Below are positions 1 through 7,740 of a stretch of 37,779 bases of DNA, one piece after another. Made by a program: the position numbers and the translations under genes. The stretch covers positions 1 to 37,779 of the forward strand of contig UQXE01000021.1 in NCBI GenBank assembly GCA_900544965.1, in the 5' to 3' direction. Position 1 is the stretch's first letter. Each line of letters begins with the position of its first letter. This stretch comes from an uncultured Eubacteriales bacterium (GTDB lineage Bacteria; Bacillota; Clostridia; Christensenellales; CAG-138). The notes below the pieces were generated by a model. It made no database searches. It saw only the letters and a program-made list of their open reading frames with translations, and was not told the DNA's origin.

Positions 1-2062
1 TGATTTCGTTCGTCTCCACAAAGCCTTCGCCAGGAAGGTCAGGTGTAGGAGTAGGAACAATGGGCTCGTTGTTTACGTTAACATTGTCAACCCAACCGCA
101 GTCGCTGCCGCTGTTAACGCTTCCATCCTTGGAATAGGTCCAGCTGAAGGTATATGAACCGTCAGAAGGAGCTGTCCAGGTGTAGGTAGCCCAAGACCTT
201 GTTCCGCTTATGCGGTTAACCTGCGCACCGTTTACTTTAAATGTAAGCCAGTCGTAGTTGTTTTCAGAATTTACCTTCCAGTCGAACGTCATGGGCTGTC
301 CGGCGGTCATCTCAACTGTTGTTGAAATCGTGCTAGCACCGTTGGACTGACCCTGTATGTTTGATACGGCGGATACTCTTCCGTCGCTGTCATCCATTAT
401 CCAAGGATTGGTAGGATCGTTCTGGTATGAGAGGTTGTTTCCTTCCGCGTTGAGCGCGTCGTCAATCGTTACAACGTTGACTGTAGCGGTAGCGGTGAAA
501 CCACCGTCTTCAGTCGTAGCGGTAATGGTGGCCGTGCCGGCGCCAACGCCGGTTACAACGCCATTATCAACTGTTGCAACATTTTCATCGCTGCTCGTCC
601 AAATAATATTCTTGTTGCTGGCGTTTGCGGGTTCAACCACAGCGGTGATCTCAACCGGAGCTGCGCCAACATAGGTGTCGATTACAGTAGGATCAACGCT
701 TATGCCTGTAACCGCCATGTTGCCAAGGCCGTTAACAGTAGCGGTAGCGGTATACACTCCGCCTTCAAGCTGATCGTTCAGAGTTACGGTTATTGTAGCG
801 GTACCTTCGCCAACAACGGTAACGGTGCCGTCTTGCGCAACTGTAGCAACGTTTTCATTGCTGCTCTCCCAGTTAAGGGTATAGTTGTTCGCGTCGGCAG
901 GAGTAGTTACCACATTAAATTTATAGGTGTTGTTGTTGTAAAGGTCTACTGACGCTGGATCAAGCGCAACGCCCGTTGCCGCAACGGGGGTCTGCTGTAC
1001 TACCAAGTCGTTATTGCCTGCCCACAGCAGAACCGCGTCTCCATATGTGTCAACTGCCCCATGGATTTCCTGTGCCTTTAAGCACGCTTCCTCAGCTGTA
1101 TAGAAGCGGGAAGGATCAGAGGGACTCTCTGTTACCAGGTATTCGCAGATTGTCGGCATCATAAGGCCATCATAATAGAAGGTGACGGATTCACTGTAAC
1201 CTGCAACAAAACCCGCGCCGGCTGCAACCAGAGGATCGCACAGGCCGCGGGATTTCATACCTTCGCATATTCCAAGGTAAATGAATGTGTTGGGCAGTTC
1301 GCAGTACTTCTCAAAGAATGTACCTGTAATCCATACGCCGCCGCCGGAGAGCGCCAGGCGTCCCTCGGTTACGTCGATAGGATCATAATCGCTCATAAGA
1401 GGAGAGCAGATCCAGGAGGTTCCACCCGACATTGAGCCATGGCTGTCTACCAGAACTACGCCGTACTCACTCCACTTTTTGAAGTTTTCCACGCTGGCAA
1501 ATTCGCCATACCGGCTGCCGTCGCCATAGTAGTCAAACACGACGCTCTCGTCGCCCAAAGCCTCCTGTATGCCTACGGCCGCCTCGTAATAGTTACGGGT
1601 CATGTTGCCGTCGCTGCCATAATAGGGGCTGTAGACGCCGATCTTCAGGCTGCCTACCGGGGTGATGTCCATGGTCTCGATCTGGTTGCCCAGAGCTTCG
1701 ATCATGCCGTCGACATTGCCGCCCTTGAAGCCTTCCTCTTTGCGGTCGTAGATGTTGTAGACATTGCCCGTTGTGTAGAATCCAAACTGGTCGTCTTCTT
1801 CACGGACTATTTTCTCTACTTCATCCTGAGACGCGACAAAGTCGTACAATCTTGAGACGAGGTCCTTCTCCGGAAGCTTCTGAGCCTCGAGGCTTTCTTC
1901 CAGGGCGTTGATTTCGTCCCACAACTCCCAGGCTGCGTTAACAGCTTCTTCGGCCGTCAGCTTCGGAGCCGGTTCAATCGCGCTTGCGATGGAGGTGAGG
2001 CTCGGAAGAACCAGGACGACTGCCAGAAGTATGCCTAGCAGCTTTTTCCATGTCTTTTTCAT
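1..2062 (-). CDS. Secreted caspase-like/Ig-like domain protein, C-terminus cut by window edge
   Basis: The reading frame is open from ATG at 2062 to base 1 (687 codons) with no stop, so the 3' end lies outside the window. A GGGGG Shine-Dalgarno (SD) stretch sits about 8 nt upstream. Residues 1-28 form a signal peptide (MKKTWKK, hydrophobic core, then SIASA). Residues about 140-345 alternate predicted strands and helices and contain VVLVDSHGSMSGG with His208 and FIYLGICEG with Cys266. A His-Gly after one hydrophobic strand and a Cys after the next is the dyad arrangement of clan CD (caspase/gingipain/clostripain) peptidases. Two bacterial Ig-like (BIG2-type) domains follow at about 361-440 and 450-530 (both with WxSS.ENVATV and GTATIT motifs). 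A beta-sandwich-like segment (about 535-665) ends in GWVDNVNVNN, followed by a Pro/Thr linker. The domain families are known; peptidase activity is inferred. It may instead be an inactive surface adhesin. Confidence 0.75.
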   Translation of the reverse strand, partial: MKKTWKKLLGILLAVVLVLPSLTSIASAIEPAPKLTAEEAVNAAWELWDEINALEESLEAQKLPEKDLVSRLYDFVASQDEVEKIVREEDDQFGFYTTGNVYNIYDRKEEGFKGGNVDGMIEALGNQIETMDITPVGSLKIGVYSPYYGSDGNMTRNYYEAAVGIQEALGDESVVFDYYGDGSRYGEFASVENFKKWSEYGVVLVDSHGSMSGGTSWICSPLMSDYDPIDVTEGRLALSGGGVWITGTFFEKYCELPNTFIYLGICEGMKSRGLCDPLVAAGAGFVAGYSESVTFYYDGLMMPTICEYLVTESPSDPSRFYTAEEACLKAQEIHGAVDTYGDAVLLWAGNNDLVVQQTPVAATGVALDPASVDLYNNNTYKFNVVTTPADANNYTLNWESSNENVATVAQDGTVTVVGEGTATITVTLNDQLEGGVYTATATVNGLGNMAVTGISVDPTVIDTYVGAAPVEITAVVEPANASNKNIIWTSSDENVATVDNGVVTGVGAGTATITATTEDGGFTATATVNVVTIDDALNAEGNNLSYQNDPTNPWIMDDSDGRVSAVSNIQGQSNGASTISTTVEMTAGQPMTFDWKVNSENNYDWLTFKVNGAQVNRISGTRSWATYTWTAPSDGSYTFSWTYSKDGSVNSGSDCGWVDNVNVNNEPIVPTPTPDLPGEGFVETNEI

Positions 2063-2425
2063 GTGTTTTCCCCCTTTTTTTGGTATAGGTATACATGCTT
2101 TCATAAATAGCACTTTTATGATCGCGGTATGTGCCAGCTATGCTATCACACCCTTGTATACCCATTATTTATATTAGCACATATATTGTTTAAATGCTAT
2201 ACTATTTGAGTAATTTAATTCAAAAAATTTGTTGTAGAACCGCGCTTTTTACTAATTCACGCACGCTACAATGTGTCGATATTTTCTGTTTTTTCGGTTA
2301 TCATTTGCCTATTGCCAACACCGCTTAGATGTATTATTATATAAGTTACCATTGCTTGATTCCGAACCGATTCGGGATGGGTCCATAAGCTGCCGAGCGA
2401 ATTTTTATTAAGGGGGTCGATTGCA
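2063..2425. other. Intergenic region between divergent genes
   Basis: This AT-rich divergent spacer has no open frame of substance. It must hold the promoter of the leftward secreted-protein gene, for which I could not pick a convincing -35/-10 pair, and a good rightward promoter listed separately at 2312-2340. Confidence 0.6.
2312..2340 (+). promoter_or_regulatory. Sigma-A type promoter for the P-loop ATPase gene
   Basis: TTGCCA (2312-2317) and TATTAT (2335-2340) are separated by exactly 17 bp, about 85 nt before the TTG start at 2426. Confidence 0.55.
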
Positions 2426-2854
2426 TTGATACAGGTTGTTTACGGAAAAAAGGGGACCGGCAAGACAAAACATATAATCGACATGGCCAACGCCTCCATA
2501 AAAGAGGCCACGGGAAGCATAGTTTTCATACATGTTAATAAGGATTACATGTACGAACTTGAAAGGGGCGTTCGATTCATCGACTCCACCGAGTACAGGG
2601 TTAAAGGGCCTAAGATGCTGTCTGGGTTCATCGCCGGCCTTGCGGCGCAGGACTATGACCTTGAGTACATATTTGTCGACGGTTTTATGAAGATGATTGG
2701 GGAGCATTCGCTTGAATCCCTTGAAAGTCTATTTTCAGCCTTGGACAGCTTTGCGTCCGATTTCGGCATAACTATAGTGATCAGCGTAAGCGACCCAAGT
2801 GAAAATGCGCCGGAATTCCTCAAGCCATATATAACCTGGCATGGAAACTGTTAA
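2426..2854 (+). CDS. Small P-loop ATP-binding protein
   Basis: 142 residues. The N-terminus has a Walker A loop, GKKGTGKT (residues 7-14), and a probable Walker B strand, YIFVDGF, near residue 101. A strand-helix alternation follows, as in a minimal RecA/ASCE-like P-loop fold. There is no signal peptide or membrane segment. TTG at 2426 is chosen because AGGGGG (2411-2416) lies 9 nt upstream and no other in-frame start is available. The end overlaps the following DUF1294 gene by 14 bp, so the two are probably translationally coupled. The family is not recognised beyond NTPase; the partner or substrate is unknown. Confidence 0.7.
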   Translation: MIQVVYGKKGTGKTKHIIDMANASIKEATGSIVFIHVNKDYMYELERGVRFIDSTEYRVKGPKMLSGFIAGLAAQDYDLEYIFVDGFMKMIGEHSLESLESLFSALDSFASDFGITIVISVSDPSENAPEFLKPYITWHGNC

Positions 2855-3119
2855 AGTTCTATACATTCTATATCTTATTGCGTTCAATACGGCTTCCTTC
2901 ATAATGATGGGAATTGACAAGAATGCCGCAATTAAAGGTAATTACAGAATACCTGAAAGAACCCTTATGGCGCTTGCCGCCTTTGGAGGATCTTTAGGAG
3001 CTATAACCGGAATGCTGGTTTTCAGACATAAAACCAAGCATAAAAAATTCGTCATTGGGGTTCCTCTGCTTATGGTTTTCAACGCGGCAATAGCCTATGT
3101 GGTGTTCGCGCTTGCCTAA
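2841..3119 (+). CDS. DUF1294 small membrane protein
   Basis: 92 residues. The sequence matches the DUF1294 pattern: hydrophobic N-terminal helix, then D-K..A, RIPERTL, GG..GA..GM, FRHKTKHKKF, and a hydrophobic C-terminal helix. DUF1294 proteins are small integral membrane proteins of unknown function. It begins inside the last codons of the upstream ATPase gene (14 bp overlap) and has no clear ribosome binding site of its own, so it depends on translational coupling. The length fits the family. Confidence 0.8.
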   Translation: METVKVLYILYLIAFNTASFIMMGIDKNAAIKGNYRIPERTLMALAAFGGSLGAITGMLVFRHKTKHKKFVIGVPLLMVFNAAIAYVVFALA

Positions 3120-3176
3120 AATTGCTTTTATACACATTGCGGTCATTAAACATAATATAAAAGTCTTGCATATATA

Positions 3177-3219
3177 ATAATAAGTCGGGCGGCTCCGTCA
3201 GGGATGTCCGGCTTATTAT
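3177..3219. terminator. Hairpin between convergent genes, possible bidirectional terminator
   Basis: A 12-bp stem (3177-3188 with 3208-3219, one G-U pair) encloses a 19-nt loop, midway between the DUF1294 stop and the stop of the leftward zinc-ribbon gene. Neither side has a clean U-run, so intrinsic termination is plausible but not certain. Confidence 0.4.
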
Positions 3220-3292
3220 CTTCAGCTATACTGATACGCCTATATATACAATGTCCCATACCAATTCCGCCGTCTTGATAAAACCGTCTGTT

Positions 3293-4000
3293 TTATGTGT
3301 GCAGCCTGCGTTTTATCGAATCCTTCATCCTAGAGTTTTTGCCCACTATAATCATGATTACGGATACGGCCAGGCATGGTATAAGCACAAACCATGACCA
3401 TTGAGGCAATATCGATTCGTTCATGTAAAGATCAAGTATCATCTCTATCCCCATAATGTCAATGCCCACCGAACCGGCGACCCAGGCGGCGCACGCCGCT
3501 TTGCCAAGCCGTCCGCTGTGTATAAGCGATACATTTAATGACACAATAGCCGCGTTAAGAAGTATAATCGGCAAGGCAATCGACGAGAACCACTCGTCTC
3601 CCGGAAGCAGCAGATTTATTACGTATAAAAATGCAATCGCACCTATTCCGTCAAGAATGACATATACGATAGGATGCCACTTAAGCATGAACAGAGGCAG
3701 GACAAACATCAGCCAGCCAAGGGCAAGGGCGCTTAATACATACAGCGCCCAGTCGAGTTCGGCGCTATAAATCACATCCGCCAGGACGCATATACCCGAA
3801 ACCAGAAGTAGCACAACGGTTATGATTATTGCGGCAAGCCGCCGCTCCATGCGTCCGGTTATATAATCCATGTGCACAGGATAAGGCTTTATCGTCCCTT
3901 CGTCATAGGGTTCCTTCGGATTCTGAGCTTCCACTCCGCACAACGGGCACTTTTTAAGGCTTTTTTCCAGCTCAACCCCACAGTTAACGCAATAAGACAC
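3293..4000 (-). CDS. Zinc-ribbon multi-spanning membrane protein (DUF6320-like)
   Basis: 235 residues. A zinc ribbon at the extreme N-terminus uses Cys4, Cys7, Cys18 and Cys21 (CVNCG...CPLCG), followed by a short charged linker and about six hydrophobic segments between residues 55 and 225. This is the architecture of DUF6320 proteins as I remember them. The GTG start at 4000 has AAAGGGG about 9 nt upstream. It is the last gene of a leftward set with an acyltransferase and an alpha/beta hydrolase, with a 64-bp gap. A membrane partner for lipid or acyl-group chemistry is inferred from context only. Confidence 0.65.
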   Translation of the reverse strand: MSYCVNCGVELEKSLKKCPLCGVEAQNPKEPYDEGTIKPYPVHMDYITGRMERRLAAIIITVVLLLVSGICVLADVIYSAELDWALYVLSALALGWLMFVLPLFMLKWHPIVYVILDGIGAIAFLYVINLLLPGDEWFSSIALPIILLNAAIVSLNVSLIHSGRLGKAACAAWVAGSVGIDIMGIEMILDLYMNESILPQWSWFVLIPCLAVSVIMIIVGKNSRMKDSIKRRLHT

Positions 4001-4064
4001 AGGATATACCCCTTTCCGTAACGTTATCGGCCATACGGCCAGACGCGCTGCATATCGCCAGGAT

Positions 4065-5327
4065 TCACAGCTCGTTGGATTCTATTTTAACCTTAATCCC
4101 CTGCTTGACAAGCGACGTAAAGAACAGCCTTTCCATATGGCTCTGGGCTATCAAGGACGACAGGCTGACGGATAGCCTGCCGTTCAACGTTGACGCGCCG
4201 GCCTCGAATACATTGAACCTGGCTGTATGAAGAATAAAATCAATTCTTTCAATATGTTCATACATGATCTCCGGCAGCGTTATCCTTCCAAGGTTGGAAA
4301 ACGGCATTGTAAACGTCGATTCACCGCATTTCATATACGCTATAAACATTGCGGCCTTCTTGATAAACAGAGGCACCATTCGTATGACAGGGTTTCTCTC
4401 GTCACTGACGTTTTTGCTTATTCTGGCGTTGAGGTTTTTTTCAGTAACGTTCAGCCTCATATAATGATGAACCTGCGAAAGTATTTCCTCAAACGTAAAC
4501 TCGCCGTATTGCGGATCTATCCCAGGGTTCAGATACTGGGAAAAGTTTCTTATCGTAGCAGTAGGATAGTATTTCCTAAGGTCTATAGGAACGCTTACCT
4601 TTACAGGGTACTGAGGCCTCCCCTCGGCAAGCTGAAGCCTATATGCGGCTTGTATCAGGAGCGAAACCATAAATTCGGTCAGCGTAGCGCCATATGAATG
4701 CGCCCGGCCAAGCGCCTGACTTACATCCATCTCGCCGGTTGTAACCCGCATAAGGCCAAGAGGAAGCCTAGTGCCCGATATGTGGTACGCCTTGCTCTCG
4801 GATCTGGTTGGAAGCACCCTCATCTTGGAAAACTTGGGAAAACTGTCCTGGATCTCCTCTGCAGCGGCGGAAACGCCAATATCTAAAATGCCGTGGGTGC
4901 ATGGCACCTCATGTCCCTGCTCCCTGAGGTATTGCGCCAAAAGCGTTTTGAAGAAGACCATAGCGCCCCCGCCGTCCGTAACCACATGGTGAATCTCCAG
5001 GCTAAGTCTGTTTGCATAATAGCGTATCCTGAACAGGGGATCCCCTCTTTGAATCGGCGCGCAGGGATTAAGCGCATCAGGTTCTATCATAACCGGCCTG
5101 TCCAGCTGCTCCAGATAATACCAGAACATTCCTGTTTTAAGGCATACCATGAACGTTGGAAACCTGGGGGAAACCGCATCCAGCGCAGCCTGCAGCTTAT
5201 CCGGGTCAATGTCCGAGCGCATAACCGCCGTAAACCTAAACATGGGCGTCCAGGCGCCCGTCTGGGTTACCGGATAAATCTTTGCGGCATTATCCAGCCT
5301 ATACCAGCTTCGTCTGGCATGCGCCAC
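4065..5327 (-). CDS. Condensation-fold acyltransferase (alcohol acetyltransferase/WES-like)
   Basis: 420 residues. The CoA-dependent acyltransferase signature HHxxxDG is present as HHVVTDGGG (His113-His114, Asp118-Gly119). It lies in an N-terminal lobe starting SWYRLDNAAKIYP, typical of the alcohol acetyltransferase/condensation superfamily. The second His is the expected general base for acyl transfer to an alcohol or amine. A GTG start at 5327 is preferred: GGGGGAGG lies 9 nt upstream, and the start falls one base after the hydrolase stop codon. A TTG at 5351 would be an alternative start overlapping the hydrolase. The donor and acceptor cannot be told from sequence. Confidence 0.75.
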   Translation of the reverse strand: MAHARRSWYRLDNAAKIYPVTQTGAWTPMFRFTAVMRSDIDPDKLQAALDAVSPRFPTFMVCLKTGMFWYYLEQLDRPVMIEPDALNPCAPIQRGDPLFRIRYYANRLSLEIHHVVTDGGGAMVFFKTLLAQYLREQGHEVPCTHGILDIGVSAAAEEIQDSFPKFSKMRVLPTRSESKAYHISGTRLPLGLMRVTTGEMDVSQALGRAHSYGATLTEFMVSLLIQAAYRLQLAEGRPQYPVKVSVPIDLRKYYPTATIRNFSQYLNPGIDPQYGEFTFEEILSQVHHYMRLNVTEKNLNARISKNVSDERNPVIRMVPLFIKKAAMFIAYMKCGESTFTMPFSNLGRITLPEIMYEHIERIDFILHTARFNVFEAGASTLNGRLSVSLSSLIAQSHMERLFFTSLVKQGIKVKIESNEL

Positions 5328-5328
5328 T

Positions 5329-6237
5329 TCAGTCAACCTCCCCCGATCCAAGTCTCGTTAGGATGTAGTCGGCAATTCTCTCAAGGGCTACCGCTGTTTC
5401 CGGCACATCAAAGGTATGCCACACGTGCCACATCCCTTCCCATTCGTCAAGCGTTACATCTACGCCGTCCCTTGCCATATTTGTTGACAGCGTTCTGGCA
5501 TCGTCCAAAAGCAATTCGTGCGTACCCACATGAATAAGCGTGGGCGGTATACCTTTAAAATCCCCAAAAACCGGCGATATATAGGGATTTTTCAAGTCTT
5601 TATTTCCAGTGTAGCATTCAACGGCTCTCTCCAGCTTGGCTATTGTCAAAAGCGGGTCCTTATCCCTCATCGTTTCGTAGGTCCTTCCTGACAGCGTCAA
5701 GTTGACCCAAGGCGAAATCATGACAAGGGAGGATGGCAGCGGCAGCCCCTCGTCACGCGACCTGATCGCGGCCGCGCATAAAAGCCCTCCGCCAGCGCTG
5801 TCGCCGATGAAGGTAATCCGCTCGGGCGACACTCCCAGGCCTAGCACCGTTTTATACACCTTCATAGCGTCGTCTAGCGCCGCAGGAAACGGGTGCTCGG
5901 GCGCAAGCCTGTATTCAAACGATAAGACGTTCATTTGAAGCGCTTGAACGAAGTCTACGGCCAGCACCCGGCTGCTTGTAAGCGAACCCGATATGTACGC
6001 ACCCCCATGAAAGTAGATGGCCACGGCGTCCTCAGGCGAACTTTCATGGTGGAACCACTCCGCAGGTATGTCGCCAATGTCCCACCTGATAATATTTACA
6101 TTGCTTGGGAGCTTTCTCGTCTCAAGCTTTCCCAAAAAATCAATCCCGTTCCTTTCGGACTCCAGGCTTAGGTTGTTGGTTATCGGACGCAGGCCGCGGA
6201 TGGCTGCGCGGATGATTTCTGAAAGAGTCGTTGGCAT
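5329..6237 (-). CDS. Alpha/beta hydrolase, HSL-type esterase
   Basis: 302 residues. Hormone-sensitive-lipase family hallmarks are all present: oxyanion-hole HGGAY (77-81), nucleophile motif GDSAGG with Ser147, acidic residue Asp245/246 in LLLDDAR, and His271 in EGMWHVW. It probably hydrolyses short-chain carboxylic esters in the cytoplasm. The ATG at 6237 follows AGAGGTG at a good distance. It is first in a leftward unit ahead of a condensation-fold acyltransferase and a zinc-ribbon membrane protein. The pairing of an esterase with an acyltransferase suggests making and removing an acyl ester on a shared substrate; this is inference. Confidence 0.85.
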   Translation of the reverse strand: MPTTLSEIIRAAIRGLRPITNNLSLESERNGIDFLGKLETRKLPSNVNIIRWDIGDIPAEWFHHESSPEDAVAIYFHGGAYISGSLTSSRVLAVDFVQALQMNVLSFEYRLAPEHPFPAALDDAMKVYKTVLGLGVSPERITFIGDSAGGGLLCAAAIRSRDEGLPLPSSLVMISPWVNLTLSGRTYETMRDKDPLLTIAKLERAVECYTGNKDLKNPYISPVFGDFKGIPPTLIHVGTHELLLDDARTLSTNMARDGVDVTLDEWEGMWHVWHTFDVPETAVALERIADYILTRLGSGEVD

Positions 6238-6572
6238 GCTTCACCTCTTTGATTTAATAATTCTTCCACTATGGTTAAAACTTGGCAAGTATCTAATAAT
6301 GCGGGCTGTCAAAACCCCTGGGATTGTCAAGGCGCAGCCTCTGACTTTAAATCCGGCGCTGACGACATGCGCGTAAGAGCCGGATGAAAACCGTGTGATT
6401 TTCATTGTTTTTGGGTTTTGCCGCTCGGGAGCCCGAAGGGCGGGAGACAAAGCCCGTAACCTCAAAAAAGTGGCGCAGCCGCGCTTTTGACACTCTGAAT
6501 AACGTTCTCTAAGACCGGCTAAAAACGGGATTCCGCCATGAATCCCGTTTAGACTGCTTCATTTCATGCTGG
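6238..6572. other. Intergenic region with several small inverted repeats
   Basis: No credible gene. It contains a 7-bp inverted repeat ATCCGGC/GCCGGAT (6351-6357, 6379-6385), a 7-bp hairpin ATGAAAA/TTTTCAT (6384-6390, 6399-6405), two copies of GGCGCAGCC (near 6331 and 6471) and the prfB terminator (6521-6550). I see no known RNA family in it. Confidence 0.5.
6521..6550 (-). terminator. Rho-independent terminator of secA-prfB
   Basis: A perfect 11-bp stem (6523-6533 with 6540-6550) encloses a 6-nt loop. On the minus strand it is followed by TTTTT, about 20 nt past the prfB stop codon. Confidence 0.9.
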
Positions 6573-7674
6573 TCACGACTGAACGAGAAACGCATTGATA
6601 AACGTGTCAAGGTCCCCGTCCATTACAGCCTGTATATTGCCGTTTTCAACGCCTGTTCTATGATCCTTCACCAGCGTGTACGGCTGAAATATATATGACC
6701 TTATCTGGCTTCCCCATTCTATCTTTTTCATATCGCCCTTTATCTCGGCCATCTGTTCCATACGCTCCCGCTCCTTAATTTCAAGCAGCTTGCCCCTCAG
6801 CATCCTCATCGCCGTTTCCCTGTTCTGTATCTGGCTGCGCTCGTTTTGGCACTGGACCACAATTCCTGTTGGCAGATGGGTGATCCTTATGGCGGATGAT
6901 GTTTTGTTTACATGCTGGCCTCCGGCCCCGCTGGATCTGTAGGTATCAACCCTCAGGTCGTCGGGATCTATGGAAATATCTCCCCTGTCGTCTTCAAAGA
7001 TAGGCGTAACATCCAGCGACGCAAACGATGTATGCCGCCTTCCCGAGGAATCGAACGGCGATATCCTGACCAGCCGGTGGACTCCCTTTTCCGCCTTTAG
7101 ATATCCATATGCGTTATCACCGTCCACTTCAAATGTTACGCTTTTAATGCCGGCTTCGTCCCCGTCAAGCAGGTCAAGCGTCTTCACAGTAAATCCCTTT
7201 ACGTCGCAGTACCTGGTATACATTCGGTACAGCATGCTGACCCAGTCCTGCGCTTCCGTCCCTCCAGCTCCGGCGTGAAGCGACAGCACCGCGTTGCTCG
7301 CGTCATATGATCCCTTTAACAGCGTTTCAAGCTTGAGCGCGTCAACCCCCCGTTCAAACGCGGCATATTCCGAAGCGATCTCGTCGAGCATGGACTCGTC
7401 GCCCTCTTCCTCGGCCATTTCAATAAGCGTTTCCAGGTCTTCGCCCCGAAGCGCCAGCTTTTCATATTTGTCAATCTTATTTGATATTGCCTTTATCCGC
7501 TGATTGACCTTGTTCGCGTTTTCGACATCGTCCCAAAAGTTCGGGGCCGACATGCCGTTTTCCAACTCTTCCTTCTCCCCCTTTAACCTGTCCAGGTCAA
7601 AGGGACTCACCTGCCTCTTTCAGGGTTTCGATTGTAGCCGCAAGCTGCTGGCGGTATTCGTCAAGCTGAACCAA
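6573..7674 (-). CDS. prfB: Peptide chain release factor 2, made by programmed +1 frameshift
   Basis: RF2 recognises UGA and UAA stop codons and triggers peptide release. The gene lies in two frames. Codons 1-25 run from TTG at 7674 (MVQLDEYRQQLAATIETLKE...) to CTT at 7602-7600, followed by an in-frame TGA at 7599-7597. Slipping one base at CTTTGAC continues in the +1 frame (L-D-L-D-R-L-K), giving 366 residues, the usual RF2 length. The classical signals are intact: CUU-UGA-C slippery site and an internal SD-like AGGTGAG (7612-7606) three bases before CTT. The protein has the SPF codon-recognition tripeptide (about 205-207) and the GGQ catalytic motif (251-253). The start is tentative: GAGGG lies 11 nt before TTG. 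An in-frame GTG at 7683 sits too close to it. It follows secA, a conserved Firmicute order. Confidence 0.95.
7597..7612 (-). promoter_or_regulatory. prfB autoregulatory frameshift site
   Basis: On the minus strand this reads AGGTGAG-TCC-CTT-TGA, followed by C at 7596. When RF2 is scarce the ribosome pauses at UGA and shifts +1; when RF2 is plentiful it terminates. The slippery heptamer and SD spacing match the known bacterial prfB element. Confidence 0.93.
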
Positions 7675-7740
7675 AAAGATCACATCCCTCTAAAAATATT
7701 TTATTAATAAATCTTATATTACCCAATATTATAATGCCCT

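Noticed and set aside
6238..6520. Riboswitch or structured RNA downstream of prfB
   Set aside because: There are several short inverted repeats and a repeated GGCGCAGCC, but no known consensus or consistent fold could be drawn.
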